This document shows positions 1 to 5,631 of a stretch of DNA of 6,186 bases, one piece after another. Source of the DNA: Planctomycetaceae bacterium UBA4732 (GTDB lineage Bacteria; Planctomycetota; Planctomycetia; Gemmatales; Gemmataceae); the NCBI GenBank assembly GCA_002404095.1, contig DHJA01000209.1, positions 46,604 through 52,789 on the forward strand, written 5' to 3'. The notes below the pieces were generated by a model, which worked only from the letters and a program-made list of their open reading frames with translations, had not been told where the DNA came from and searched no databases. Every line of letters begins with the position of its first letter. Positions within the stretch are counted from its first letter, which is position 1. The translations under genes and the position numbers were made by a program.

Positions 1-10
1 AACTCCGGGC

Positions 11-52
11 GCTTACGCAACCCGGCTCGCCAAATGCTTACGCAGGCCCGGC
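11..52. repeat. Short direct repeat, two copies
   Basis: The 9-mer GCTTACGCA occurs at 11-19 and again at 36-44. Each copy is followed, after one or two bases, by CCCGGC (21-26 and 47-52), so the two units have a period of about 25 bases. The first unit can also form a small stem, CCGGG (5-9) with CCCGG (21-25). Nothing here resembles a gene. From memory, similar GCTTACGC/CCCGGCTCG strings recur between genes in planctomycete genomes, so this may be the edge of a dispersed repeat. That last point is inference and needs a genome-wide search. Confidence 0.45.
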
Positions 53-187
53 CGCCTATCTTTGGCAATCGTTACACCTTCCGGCCAAATCGCCGACTGA
101 ACGCCGTTTCCGCTTGTAAGAACGCGGCCGTCCTTTATCATGGAGAGCGTGCGGAGCACACTCAACCTGCTGCATGGAGGCAGCCTC
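53..187 (+). promoter_or_regulatory. Leader of the TPR gene with ribosome binding site
   Basis: This is non-coding sequence ahead of the TPR gene. A clear Shine-Dalgarno GGAGG lies at 176-180, seven bases before the ATG at 188. It favours that ATG over the in-frame ATG at 140, which has no purine-rich site in front of it. I see no convincing -35/-10 pair. A weak 6-bp inverted repeat, TTTGGC (61-66) with GCCAAA (84-89), is the only other symmetry noticed. Confidence 0.5.
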
Positions 188-982
188 ATGACCCCTACTC
201 TCAATTTCGTCGATCACCTACTGGCCCTGGGACGCAAGTACCAGGAGGTCGGACGTTTCACCGACGCCGAGACCGTACTGGGCCGGCTCACCACCTTTCC
301 CGAACTGCCGGCGGCCACGGCCGAGGAAGCGCAATCGCGTCTGGCCGAGTTGCACATGCGGTGCCGCAAGTATGCCCGCGCTCGCCGCTGTCTGGCGGCC
401 GCGCTGGCGCATCGGCCGGACAACGCCCGCTATCATCTCCTCATGGCCACGGCGTTGCAAGCCGACGACCGTGGCGATCTCCAACGGGCCGACGAACACT
501 ACCTGCGTTCGCTCGAACTCGATCCGAAACAGGTGAAATGTCAGAGCGATTCCGGTCTGCTAGCGGTGCGCCTGGGCCGAACCGAGGAAGGACTGGCGCG
601 TCTGCGTCTAGCGGTGGAGCAGGGGCCTGGCGACATGGAAGCGTTGCGTAAACTGGTCAAGGGGCTGCGTCTGGCCGGCCGCGGCGACGGAGCCCGCGCC
701 GCCATCCGCGCCGGCCTGTTCTGCAACCCGCGCAACTCGCGCTTCCGCAAGCTGTGGCAGGATTACCAGTTCACACAGCTGCGCAGGAAGCAGCAGACCG
801 AACGTCGCGCTCGTCGCGTCGAGGCGCCCGGCCATCCGGTACTGCTGCCTTTCCTGCGTTCGTTCACGGAAGCGCCGGCGGCAGCCCTTCCCGACACGCT
901 GCGGCTGGACGGCCCCGCGACGGTCGCGCCGCCGCATGCGCCGCGGACGGTACGGCGCCCCGATCAGCGGCATGTGCAGTAG
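188..982 (+). CDS. Tetratricopeptide repeat (TPR) protein
   Basis: This is a 264-residue protein built largely of helical repeats. About five TPR-like units can be traced: residues 11-39, 45-79, 80-115, 116-149 and 150-183. They show the usual pattern of small and aromatic positions; the clearest unit ends ADEHYLRSLELDP (101-113), with further units at GRTEEGLARLRLAVEQGP (130-147) and ARAAIRAGLFCNPRN (169-183). TPR units act as protein-protein interaction scaffolds, so a partner is expected but cannot be named. Residues 195-210 are strongly basic (QFTQLRRKQQTERRARR region), and the C-terminal 50 residues are rich in Ala, Pro and Arg and probably disordered. There is no signal peptide or membrane segment, so a cytoplasmic location is likely. 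The start at 188 is chosen because of the GGAGG seven bases upstream; the ATG at 140 would add 16 unconvincing residues. It is alone on the plus strand and converges on the kinase gene, so an operon with the other genes is excluded. Confidence 0.82.
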   Translation: MTPTLNFVDHLLALGRKYQEVGRFTDAETVLGRLTTFPELPAATAEEAQSRLAELHMRCRKYARARRCLAAALAHRPDNARYHLLMATALQADDRGDLQRADEHYLRSLELDPKQVKCQSDSGLLAVRLGRTEEGLARLRLAVEQGPGDMEALRKLVKGLRLAGRGDGARAAIRAGLFCNPRNSRFRKLWQDYQFTQLRRKQQTERRARRVEAPGHPVLLPFLRSFTEAPAAALPDTLRLDGPATVAPPHAPRTVRRPDQRHVQ

Positions 983-1066
983 TCCAGAGGCCATACAAGC
1001 CTGAAGCGCAAGCGAAGGATGTTGTCGAAACCTTCGCTTGCGCTTCAGGCTTGTAAAGTTCTGGAC
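982..1066. repeat. Perfect 25-bp inverted repeat between convergent genes; likely bidirectional terminator or dispersed palindrome
   Basis: The arms at 994-1018 and 1031-1055 are perfectly complementary over 25 bases, with a 12-base loop (1019-1030). The left arm contains CTGAAGCGCAAGCGAAGG and the right arm CCTTCGCTTGCGCTTCAG. An outer 7-bp arm pair, GTCCAGA (982-988) with TCTGGAC (1060-1066), continues the symmetry after a short internal mismatch. The element begins at the last base of the TPR stop codon and ends 5 bases before the kinase stop codon on the other strand, filling the convergent gap almost exactly. Neither side has a clear U-run, so it is not a textbook intrinsic terminator, although a stem this long should still stop or protect transcripts from both directions. 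The AAGCGCAAGCGA core resembles repeats I recall from planctomycete intergenic regions, so a mobile or REP-like origin is possible. Confidence 0.8.
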
Positions 1067-1071
1067 GATTA

Positions 1072-3159
1072 TCAATGCGCGGCGAGCGGCTCGACGCTGA
1101 CGTTTCGGAACGACGCCGTGCCCTTCATTACTCGAAGCCCCAAGCCGCCGCGCGGCACGAACGCAAGGGGCACTTCCGACACGGGCATATTTTTCCTTCG
1201 AGCTTCTGCAATCCCGATTTGGAGGCTCTTTTCAACCTGCCCGGTTGGCACGGAGAGGACAGGTTGATTGTTCCCCTCCCAAAAGATGCGAATCTCGTCT
1301 GCCTCGACTTCAATGACGAGCGAACGCCACATCCGGTTATTCTCACCGTGAGGTTGCACTACCTCGGAGGCCGCGAGGGACGAGCAGATGGCGGTGGCCG
1401 TCCCGGTTTCCTCGCCACAATCCCAAGCCGTAAGTTCAAGTGGATTGGCATTCGGCACAGGCACTCGAGCCTTGGGGTTCATCGCGTTAAGGTTCTTGGC
1501 CCATGCCGCTTTGCTGTAGATGTCGTTAAAAGCTACCTGGACGAAGACATGGACCGCGCCGTTCGGACTCGGGTGACTATGACGGCCGAAATAGACTCCC
1601 ACGTTGCTGAGGCCTGTCTCAGTTTCCCCTTCATGACACAATTCGGCCCGGAAACGATAGTGGTCCGTCCGCGGATCGCCCAACAATTCCAACAGAATAG
1701 CGTCAGTGCAATGGACCTGGAAGGTGCCGTCAGCGGGATGGCTCACCATGCTTATCTTTTGTCCGAGCGGCCAACGCGACCAGGCGGGCGCACCGGACTC
1801 CCCGATGAGCGTCACGGATTCGCCGCGCGCCAGCCGCCGTTCCAAATCCTCCACTGCCGCATCCGGGTTCCAAAGCATCCATCCGGCGAAACTTCCCGCC
1901 GCGCCGAGGCCGCACACGCCCAGGAAAGCCGCGAGGAAGGCGCGCCGGCGCATAAAGCCGCGGGCGCGCGCCAGAGGGTTGGGGAGTTTCGCCTTCGGGC
2001 GCAAGTCGTGCAGCCAGCGGTCGAGGTCTTCGGCCAAAGCCGCCGCGGACGGGTAGCGGCGGCGTGGGTCTTTCTCAAGGCACTTCAGGGAAATTGCCGC
2101 CAACCCGCGCGGCTTGGCCTCGTCAAAGTGCGGCGGAGGGGCCGGCTCACCCGAAAGAACTTGTTTCAACGTGGCGGCGCGGTCGGCGCCGCGGAAGGGC
2201 GTCTTTCCCGCCAGAAGTTCATAGAGGATGGCGCCAAGGGCGTAAACGTCGGTACGCGGCCCGATGGCGCGGGCCTCGCCGCGGGCCTGCTCCGGCGCCA
2301 TGTAACTAGGCGTACCCAAAATGTCGCCGGTGCGCGTCTGGCTGCCGTCTGCGTCCACCAGTTTGGCCAAGCCGAAGTCGGCGACCTTGATGCCGCCGTT
2401 GGCGTCGAACATGACGTTGGACGGTTTCAGGTCGCGGTGGACGACGCCCGCATCGTGGGCCGCCTGGGCGGCCAGCGCTAACGTATGCAGTAGATCGGCA
2501 GCCGCGCGCGGGCTGTAGGGTTGATCGCGCTGCCTTTGGGCGAGGGTTCCTCCCTCCAGCAATTCCATGGCGAAATAGGGTTGGCCATCATGTTCGCCGG
2601 CGTGGAACACCTCGACGATGTTCGGGTGCCGGACGCGCGCTATTGCCTCGCCTTCCAAACGAAAACGCTCGCGTTCCATGTCGCCGGCGGCGGGTCCGAA
2701 ACGGATCATTTTGATCGCCACCAGGCGGTTGAGGCGCACCTGCCTGGCTTTCCACACAACGCCCATTCCGCCGTAGCCGAGTCGATGAATCAATTCGTAG
2801 CCGCCGAACTGGCGCGGCGTCGGCGTCTCCGTCCGTCCTTCGTTCGCCAGGGTGCGGGTGGCTTCGGACGAAGTGATCGCGCCGGTCGGCTCCAAAGAGA
2901 TCGCACGGGCGACCGCGGCCAGCTGTTCGCATTCGGGATCGAGCGCCGGCGTTGGATGAGTCAGATACCGCCGCAATTTGGAGACGACGGAATCTTGTAG
3001 GTCCAGATCATCGAGAGCGACGGCGCACGGCAGGCAGGCGGTGAGATGGTCCGCCACGGACTTCATGGTCTCCGGCGCCAATCGGCCCTCCAAAAACTCG
3101 CCTAGGACGACAGGCCTTGGGCAAGTCAGCAAATTGTCGGAGGAGGGTTCGGGCTTCAT
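1072..3159 (-). CDS. Membrane Ser/Thr protein kinase with N-terminal HxxxCxxC motif and extracytoplasmic C-terminal domain
   Basis: This is a 695-residue Hanks-type kinase. Residues 38-45 form HLTACLPC (HxxxCxxC), the zinc-binding pattern of anti-sigma factors. The kinase domain spans about 121-385. It has the Gly loop GYGGMG (128-133), the VAIK lysine (Lys150), the likely helix-C Glu169, HRDLKPSN with catalytic Asp243, DFG (261-263) and APE (288-290), so it should be active. A single hydrophobic segment at about 406-428 follows basic residues (RRR, 404-406), which predicts an N-in, C-out topology. The outer part (about 450-695) is beta-rich and ends in GGLGLRVMKGTASFRNVSVE (671-690), a pattern like LamG/DUF1080-type jelly-roll domains. 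It probably acts as a sensor or binding domain; the ligand is unknown. The ATG at 3159 is supported by the conserved-looking N terminus but has only a weak purine-rich site (AGAAAGACG) upstream. It lies on the same strand as the sigma factor, with one small gene between, which suggests that the kinase regulates that sigma factor. Family-level confidence is high; the sigma link is inference. Confidence 0.93.
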   Translation of the reverse strand: MKPEPSSDNLLTCPRPVVLGEFLEGRLAPETMKSVADHLTACLPCAVALDDLDLQDSVVSKLRRYLTHPTPALDPECEQLAAVARAISLEPTGAITSSEATRTLANEGRTETPTPRQFGGYELIHRLGYGGMGVVWKARQVRLNRLVAIKMIRFGPAAGDMERERFRLEGEAIARVRHPNIVEVFHAGEHDGQPYFAMELLEGGTLAQRQRDQPYSPRAAADLLHTLALAAQAAHDAGVVHRDLKPSNVMFDANGGIKVADFGLAKLVDADGSQTRTGDILGTPSYMAPEQARGEARAIGPRTDVYALGAILYELLAGKTPFRGADRAATLKQVLSGEPAPPPHFDEAKPRGLAAISLKCLEKDPRRRYPSAAALAEDLDRWLHDLRPKAKLPNPLARARGFMRRRAFLAAFLGVCGLGAAGSFAGWMLWNPDAAVEDLERRLARGESVTLIGESGAPAWSRWPLGQKISMVSHPADGTFQVHCTDAILLELLGDPRTDHYRFRAELCHEGETETGLSNVGVYFGRHSHPSPNGAVHVFVQVAFNDIYSKAAWAKNLNAMNPKARVPVPNANPLELTAWDCGEETGTATAICSSLAASEVVQPHGENNRMWRSLVIEVEADEIRIFWEGNNQPVLSVPTGQVEKSLQIGIAEARRKNMPVSEVPLAFVPRGGLGLRVMKGTASFRNVSVEPLAAH

Positions 3160-3193
3160 GTGAATCGTCTTTCTGAATGGACGAGCGGGATCG

Positions 3194-3272
3194 GCCCCTC
3201 GAAATAGACGGCGATCTTGCTCTTCATAGCCTTTGAGAAAGAGGAGCGAGAGCGCCGTCTATTTTGAGGGGC
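3194..3272 (+). repeat. 79-base near-perfect hairpin upstream of the kinase gene
   Basis: The outer arms are 3194-3213 (GCCCCTCGAAATAGACGGCG) and 3253-3272 (CGCCGTCTATTTTGAGGGGC): 20 pairs with one C/T difference. After one mismatch (3214/3252) the stem continues with TCTTGCTCTTC (3215-3225) against GAGGAGCGAGA (3241-3251), 11 pairs including two more differences. All three differences are G-U wobbles if the plus strand is transcribed and A-C mismatches if the minus strand is, so the structure is best as plus-strand RNA, although both flanking genes are on the minus strand. The apex (3226-3240) could form a small alternative hairpin, CTTT-GAG-AAAG (3231-3241). There is no U-run on either side and no transposase. 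It could be a MITE-like palindrome, a processing site between the two genes, or the 3' end of an antisense RNA. Confidence 0.75.
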
Positions 3273-3306
3273 AACTATGAGTCCCTATCCTATTTTGGCC
3301 AAACCC

Positions 3307-3903
3307 TCAAGTAACCGTTATGTCAGAGGAGGAGTTGACTACGGGAGGATTGGCCCAAACATAGCCCGTAATCGTGTAGTCCGTGCCCGGGGGGATGTCC
3401 TGGAAGTAAAAGACTTCACTTGGTGTGTCGGCGATCGGCGTTCCCATATAGTAGGGTCCACCGGGTTGATTCATGTAGGCGTAGGCGGAATTGAAGCCTC
3501 CGGGATTGGGGAAACTGGCGGTGAATCCGCTCCCGTCCACCGTACTCCCATTCTGCGGATCGAGCAGGATCTTATGCGCCACCGGAGCGGCTACAGCCTT
3601 GAACTGGACGTTGCGCGTTGCTGGAGGACCATTCTTGTCTACAATTTGGAGCGCGTAGGGTTTACTGAGGACTACGCTTCCAATCTGGAAGACGACCACC
3701 CACTTCTTTGGCTGCTTGCGTACGACTCCTTGTATGGCAGCGCCGCCCATCGGCGTCAAAGTGGCCGTTTGGATGGTGTTTTTGTTGGATTTATCGGCCT
3801 GACCGTGAACGACTAGAGCGTAAGGACTTCCACTGACCGCGGGAATGACAAACGGATCGGGAGAGGCGGGAGGAAAGCTGATAGAAAGAGCGGGAGACGC
3901 CAT
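3307..3903 (-). CDS. Hypothetical beta-rich, cysteine-free protein between sigma factor and kinase genes
   Basis: I do not recognise this 198-residue protein. It has no cysteine and no signal peptide or membrane helix. It is rich in Gly, Pro, Ser, Thr, Val and aromatic residues in alternating patterns typical of beta sandwiches. It reads as two modules: residues 21-103 (SPYALVVHG ... WVVVFQIG ... LSKPYALQIVDKNG) and 110-198 (HKILLDPQNG ... PSEVFYFQDIPPGTDYTITG ... SSSDITVT). The second is reminiscent of Ig-like or fibronectin-type folds, but this is only a resemblance. The start is well supported: AAAGGAG (3917-3911) stands seven bases before the ATG. By eye its base composition is less GC-rich than its neighbours. 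It starts 98 bases after the sigma gene and is followed by a long hairpin before the kinase, all on one strand, so it may belong to the same transcript. It could be a target or partner of the module, or an inserted unrelated gene. Confidence 0.8.
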   Translation of the reverse strand: MASPALSISFPPASPDPFVIPAVSGSPYALVVHGQADKSNKNTIQTATLTPMGGAAIQGVVRKQPKKWVVVFQIGSVVLSKPYALQIVDKNGPPATRNVQFKAVAAPVAHKILLDPQNGSTVDGSGFTASFPNPGGFNSAYAYMNQPGGPYYMGTPIADTPSEVFYFQDIPPGTDYTITGYVWANPPVVNSSSDITVT

Positions 3904-3964
3904 GCTGTTTCTCCTTTAACGAAGCGCCCCATGCCAAGCGGCTCGGCCCGAGGCAACGAAGCGG

Positions 3965-3987
3965 GCCCACCGCGACAAGCGGCGGGC
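3965..3987 (-). terminator. Candidate hairpin after the sigma factor gene
   Basis: GCCCACCGC (3965-3973) and GCGGCGGGC (3979-3987) face each other across the 5-base loop GACAA. The single mismatch (A3969/C3983) becomes a U-G wobble in minus-strand RNA, giving a full 9-bp stem in the direction of the sigma gene. It begins 14 bases after that gene's stop codon. No U-run follows, so it may be a weak terminator or attenuator ahead of the next gene, or only a chance GC-rich stem. Confidence 0.35.
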
Positions 3988-4001
3988 GATTAACGGAAAC
4001 T

Positions 4002-4673
4002 TCAAGTCGCCTTCTCCGAGCGCGTCACGGAATCGCCGTGCGGCGGCGAAGGCGGTTCCAGATCGATCAAGTCGGCGAATTCCTCGCGCAGCCGGCGCAT
4101 CACTCGGCCCCGCGCCAGGTAAACCGCGTTGGTCGTCATGCCGAGGTCGCGGCCAACGTCGGCCGGCGACCGACTATCGACTATCACCTGCCAGAAGGCT
4201 TGCCAGGTCTTTTCCTCGAACTCCGTCCGCATTAAGTCCATCGCCCGCCGAAACAGCAGGCTCTCTTCCTCCTCGTGTACCGATTTCGTGTCGGAAGCGC
4301 CGGAGTCGTCGGCTGCTAACTGGGCTAGGCCGTCCAAGGCATCGCCGCCATCGGCCCGGTTCTTTCCCAGGGTGCGCTGGTGGTCGCAAAGTCGGTTCAT
4401 GGCGATGGTGCGCAACCAGCCGCGGAACGAATCGCCGTCGCGGTCGCGGCGAAATTCGCCGACCTTGCGGGCCACGGCCAGAAACACCTGTTGACCCACA
4501 TCGGCGGCGTCCGCCGATTGCAAGCCGCTTTGCCTGCACCAGCGATACACCAGCGGACTGTACAGGTTGACGAGGCGTTCCCAGGCGGCCTGATCGCAGG
4601 CCCGGACGCGAGCGAGCAGGCTCGAGGAGGGTTCAGCAAGCGCCCCATTAGTAAGAACGTCGGAGTCTGTCAC
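4002..4673 (-). CDS. ECF-type RNA polymerase sigma factor, planctomycete style
   Basis: This is a 223-residue sigma-70 family protein that would direct RNA polymerase to a dedicated promoter set. Region 2 covers about 33-101: LVNLYSPLVYRWCRQSGL (34-51), then DAADVGQQVFLAVARKVGEF (55-74), then the promoter-melting and -10-binding segment SFRGWLRTIAMNRLCDHQR (82-100). An acidic linker (about 108-138, with EEEE at 134-137) follows. Region 4 (about 142-204) ends in a helix-turn-helix, SPADVGRDLGMTTNAVYLAR (169-188). Region 3 is absent, as in all ECF factors. A 20-residue N-terminal and a 20-residue C-terminal extension look disordered. The start is a GTG (4673); no ATG or other good start exists before region 2, and an in-frame stop lies about 70 bases upstream. 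The site before GTG is weak. No classical anti-sigma gene is adjacent; the nearby kinase with its HxxxCxxC motif is the obvious regulator candidate, by analogy with kinase-linked ECF groups reported in Planctomycetes. Confidence 0.92.
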   Translation of the reverse strand: MTDSDVLTNGALAEPSSSLLARVRACDQAAWERLVNLYSPLVYRWCRQSGLQSADAADVGQQVFLAVARKVGEFRRDRDGDSFRGWLRTIAMNRLCDHQRTLGKNRADGGDALDGLAQLAADDSGASDTKSVHEEEESLLFRRAMDLMRTEFEEKTWQAFWQVIVDSRSPADVGRDLGMTTNAVYLARGRVMRRLREEFADLIDLEPPSPPHGDSVTRSEKAT

Positions 4674-4817
4674 GATTTTTCGCGCCCTATCAAATTTCGT
4701 CGCCGAGCAGCCCCCGAAGAGGTAGGGGCAGTGAATATGTTATGACATAGCGACGGGGGAAATGCGAGAAAATTTCTGGTGGAGAACGTGCGGCAGGGGT
4801 GTGCGCGGATTCTGAGT
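4674..4817 (-). promoter_or_regulatory. Leader of the sigma factor gene with AT-rich dyad
   Basis: This gap should carry the promoter for the sigma gene. An AT-rich pocket stands out against the GC-rich surroundings and holds a dyad: TATGT (4736-4740), spacer TATG, ACATA (4745-4749). It is about 65 bases before the GTG start. A second short palindrome, AGAAAATTTCT, lies at 4767-4777. Either could be an operator or part of a promoter, but I cannot assign a confident -35/-10 pair. The site just before the GTG (GGGCGCGAAAAATC) is a poor ribosome binding site. Confidence 0.35.
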
Positions 4818-4843
4818 CCGCCCCGCCGTTGACGGCGGGGCGG
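4818..4843 (-). terminator. GC-rich hairpin directly after the hydro-lyase gene
   Basis: CCGCCCCGCCGT (4818-4829) and ACGGCGGGGCGG (4832-4843) are perfect complements: 12 bp formally, or 11 bp with a UUGA or UCAA tetraloop. The stem starts 3 bases after the stop codon of the minus-strand gene ending at 4847, the right place for a terminator or a 3'-end stabilising hairpin. No U-run follows on the minus strand (ACTCAGAATC), so termination without a factor is uncertain. It probably separates the hydro-lyase pair from the sigma factor group. Confidence 0.6.
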
Positions 4844-4846
4844 TCC

Positions 4847-5629
4847 TCACCTGTCGGCGGCGCTCAGATCGGTGACAAACATATGCCCCGGTTTATGCGT
4901 TATCAGCAGCGGCAACCGGGCTGCCAGCGCCACCGCCTGCGGCGTCACGCCGCAGGCCCAGAACACCGGCGTCTCGCCCGGCCGCACCTCCACCGGGTCG
5001 CCAAAGTCAGGCTTATCCAGATCGTGGATGTCGAGGATCGCCGGATCGCCGACATGAACGGGGACGCCGTGCGCCTGCGGGAAGCGTGCGCAGACGCGCG
5101 TCGCGGTCGCGGCCTGTTCCGGCGTCATCGGCCGCATCGAAACGACCATCGGGCCGCGAAAGACGCCGGCAGGCCGGCACGCGATGTTTGTGCGATACAT
5201 AGGCACGTTACGGCACATTTCAAGATGTCGCACTGGTACGCCGGCCTCGATAAGGCTCTGCTCGAACGTGAAGGAGCAGCCGAGCAGAAACCCAACCAAG
5301 TCGTCGCGCCACAAGCTGAGAATGTCGGTCGGCTCGTCCACCAATTCGCCGTGACGGTAGACGCAATAGCGCGGCAGGTCGGTGCGTAAATCCGCGCTGT
5401 GGGCAACAGAAGACGGCTCCGGCGAACCGGGTTCCGTCACGTCCAGCAGCGGACACGGCTTCGGATTGCGCTGGCAGAAGAGTAGGAAGTCGAAGGCAAT
5501 GTCGCGCGGCACGACCACCAGATTCGCCTGGACGTATCCGCGCGCCAGGCCCGGCGTCGGCCCTGTCAATTCGCTGGATCGCGCGGCGCGGCGCACCTCG
5601 GCTCCCGTGGCTTCGCGCAAATCGCGCAT
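4847..5629 (-). CDS. Putative hydro-lyase, DUF1445/UPF0317 (YcsI-like) family
   Basis: This is a 260-residue protein of the DUF1445/UPF0317 family and close to the usual length of about 260-270, so it looks complete. The family blocks appear in order: GPTPGLARGYVQANLVVVP (23-41), FDFLLFCQRNPKPCPLLDVT (46-65), FLLGCSFTFEQSLIEAGVPV (114-133), NVPMYRTNIAC (141-151), GPMVVSMRPM (159-168), PVHVGDPAILDIHDLDKPDF (190-209), PVFWACGVTPQA (221-232) and ITHKPGHMFVTDL (243-255). The biochemical activity of stand-alone members is poorly defined; databases call them putative hydro-lyases. In animals the same domain is fused to the D-glutamate cyclase domain in DGLUCY. Here the partner domain is encoded by the gene just upstream, whose TAA stop is 2 bases before this ATG. 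The only ribosome binding site candidate, GGGGG (5641-5637), lies inside the end of that gene, so translation is probably coupled. No signal peptide or membrane helix is seen; a cytoplasmic location is likely. Confidence 0.92.
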   Translation of the reverse strand: MRDLREATGAEVRRAARSSELTGPTPGLARGYVQANLVVVPRDIAFDFLLFCQRNPKPCPLLDVTEPGSPEPSSVAHSADLRTDLPRYCVYRHGELVDEPTDILSLWRDDLVGFLLGCSFTFEQSLIEAGVPVRHLEMCRNVPMYRTNIACRPAGVFRGPMVVSMRPMTPEQAATATRVCARFPQAHGVPVHVGDPAILDIHDLDKPDFGDPVEVRPGETPVFWACGVTPQAVALAARLPLLITHKPGHMFVTDLSAADR

Positions 5630-5631
5630 GA

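Noticed and set aside
34..651. Plus-strand open frame overlapping the start of the TPR gene
   Set aside because: Its translation is low-complexity Arg/Ser/Gly/Pro. The overlapping frame has clear TPR units and a good ribosome binding site.
1075..2481. Long plus-strand open frame of 468 codons opposite the kinase
   Set aside because: It lies wholly antisense to a kinase with intact motifs. Its translation is Arg/Ala/Gly-rich with no recognisable domain, the usual shadow of a GC-rich gene.
2521..3000. Plus-strand open frame of 159 codons opposite the kinase N-terminal half
   Set aside because: It is antisense to the Gly loop and HxxxCxxC region, with no ribosome binding site and no family resemblance.
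3294..3303. Perfect 10-base palindrome TTTGGCCAAA after the orphan gene
   Set aside because: It is too short to interpret alone, has no loop and no second half-site, and is compatible with chance.
3160..3306. Small mobile element with target-site duplication around the long hairpin
   Set aside because: I found no flanking duplication and no transposase, so it is reported only as a hairpin.
3277..3816. Plus-strand open frame opposite the orphan beta protein
   Set aside because: The minus-strand frame has AAAGGAG at correct spacing and a coherent beta-rich protein. The plus frame has no ribosome binding site. The case is less clear-cut than the others because neither product has a known family.
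4799..5389. Plus-strand open frame opposite the hydro-lyase gene
   Set aside because: The minus strand encodes all conserved DUF1445 blocks; the plus frame is His/Arg/Ala-rich with no domain.
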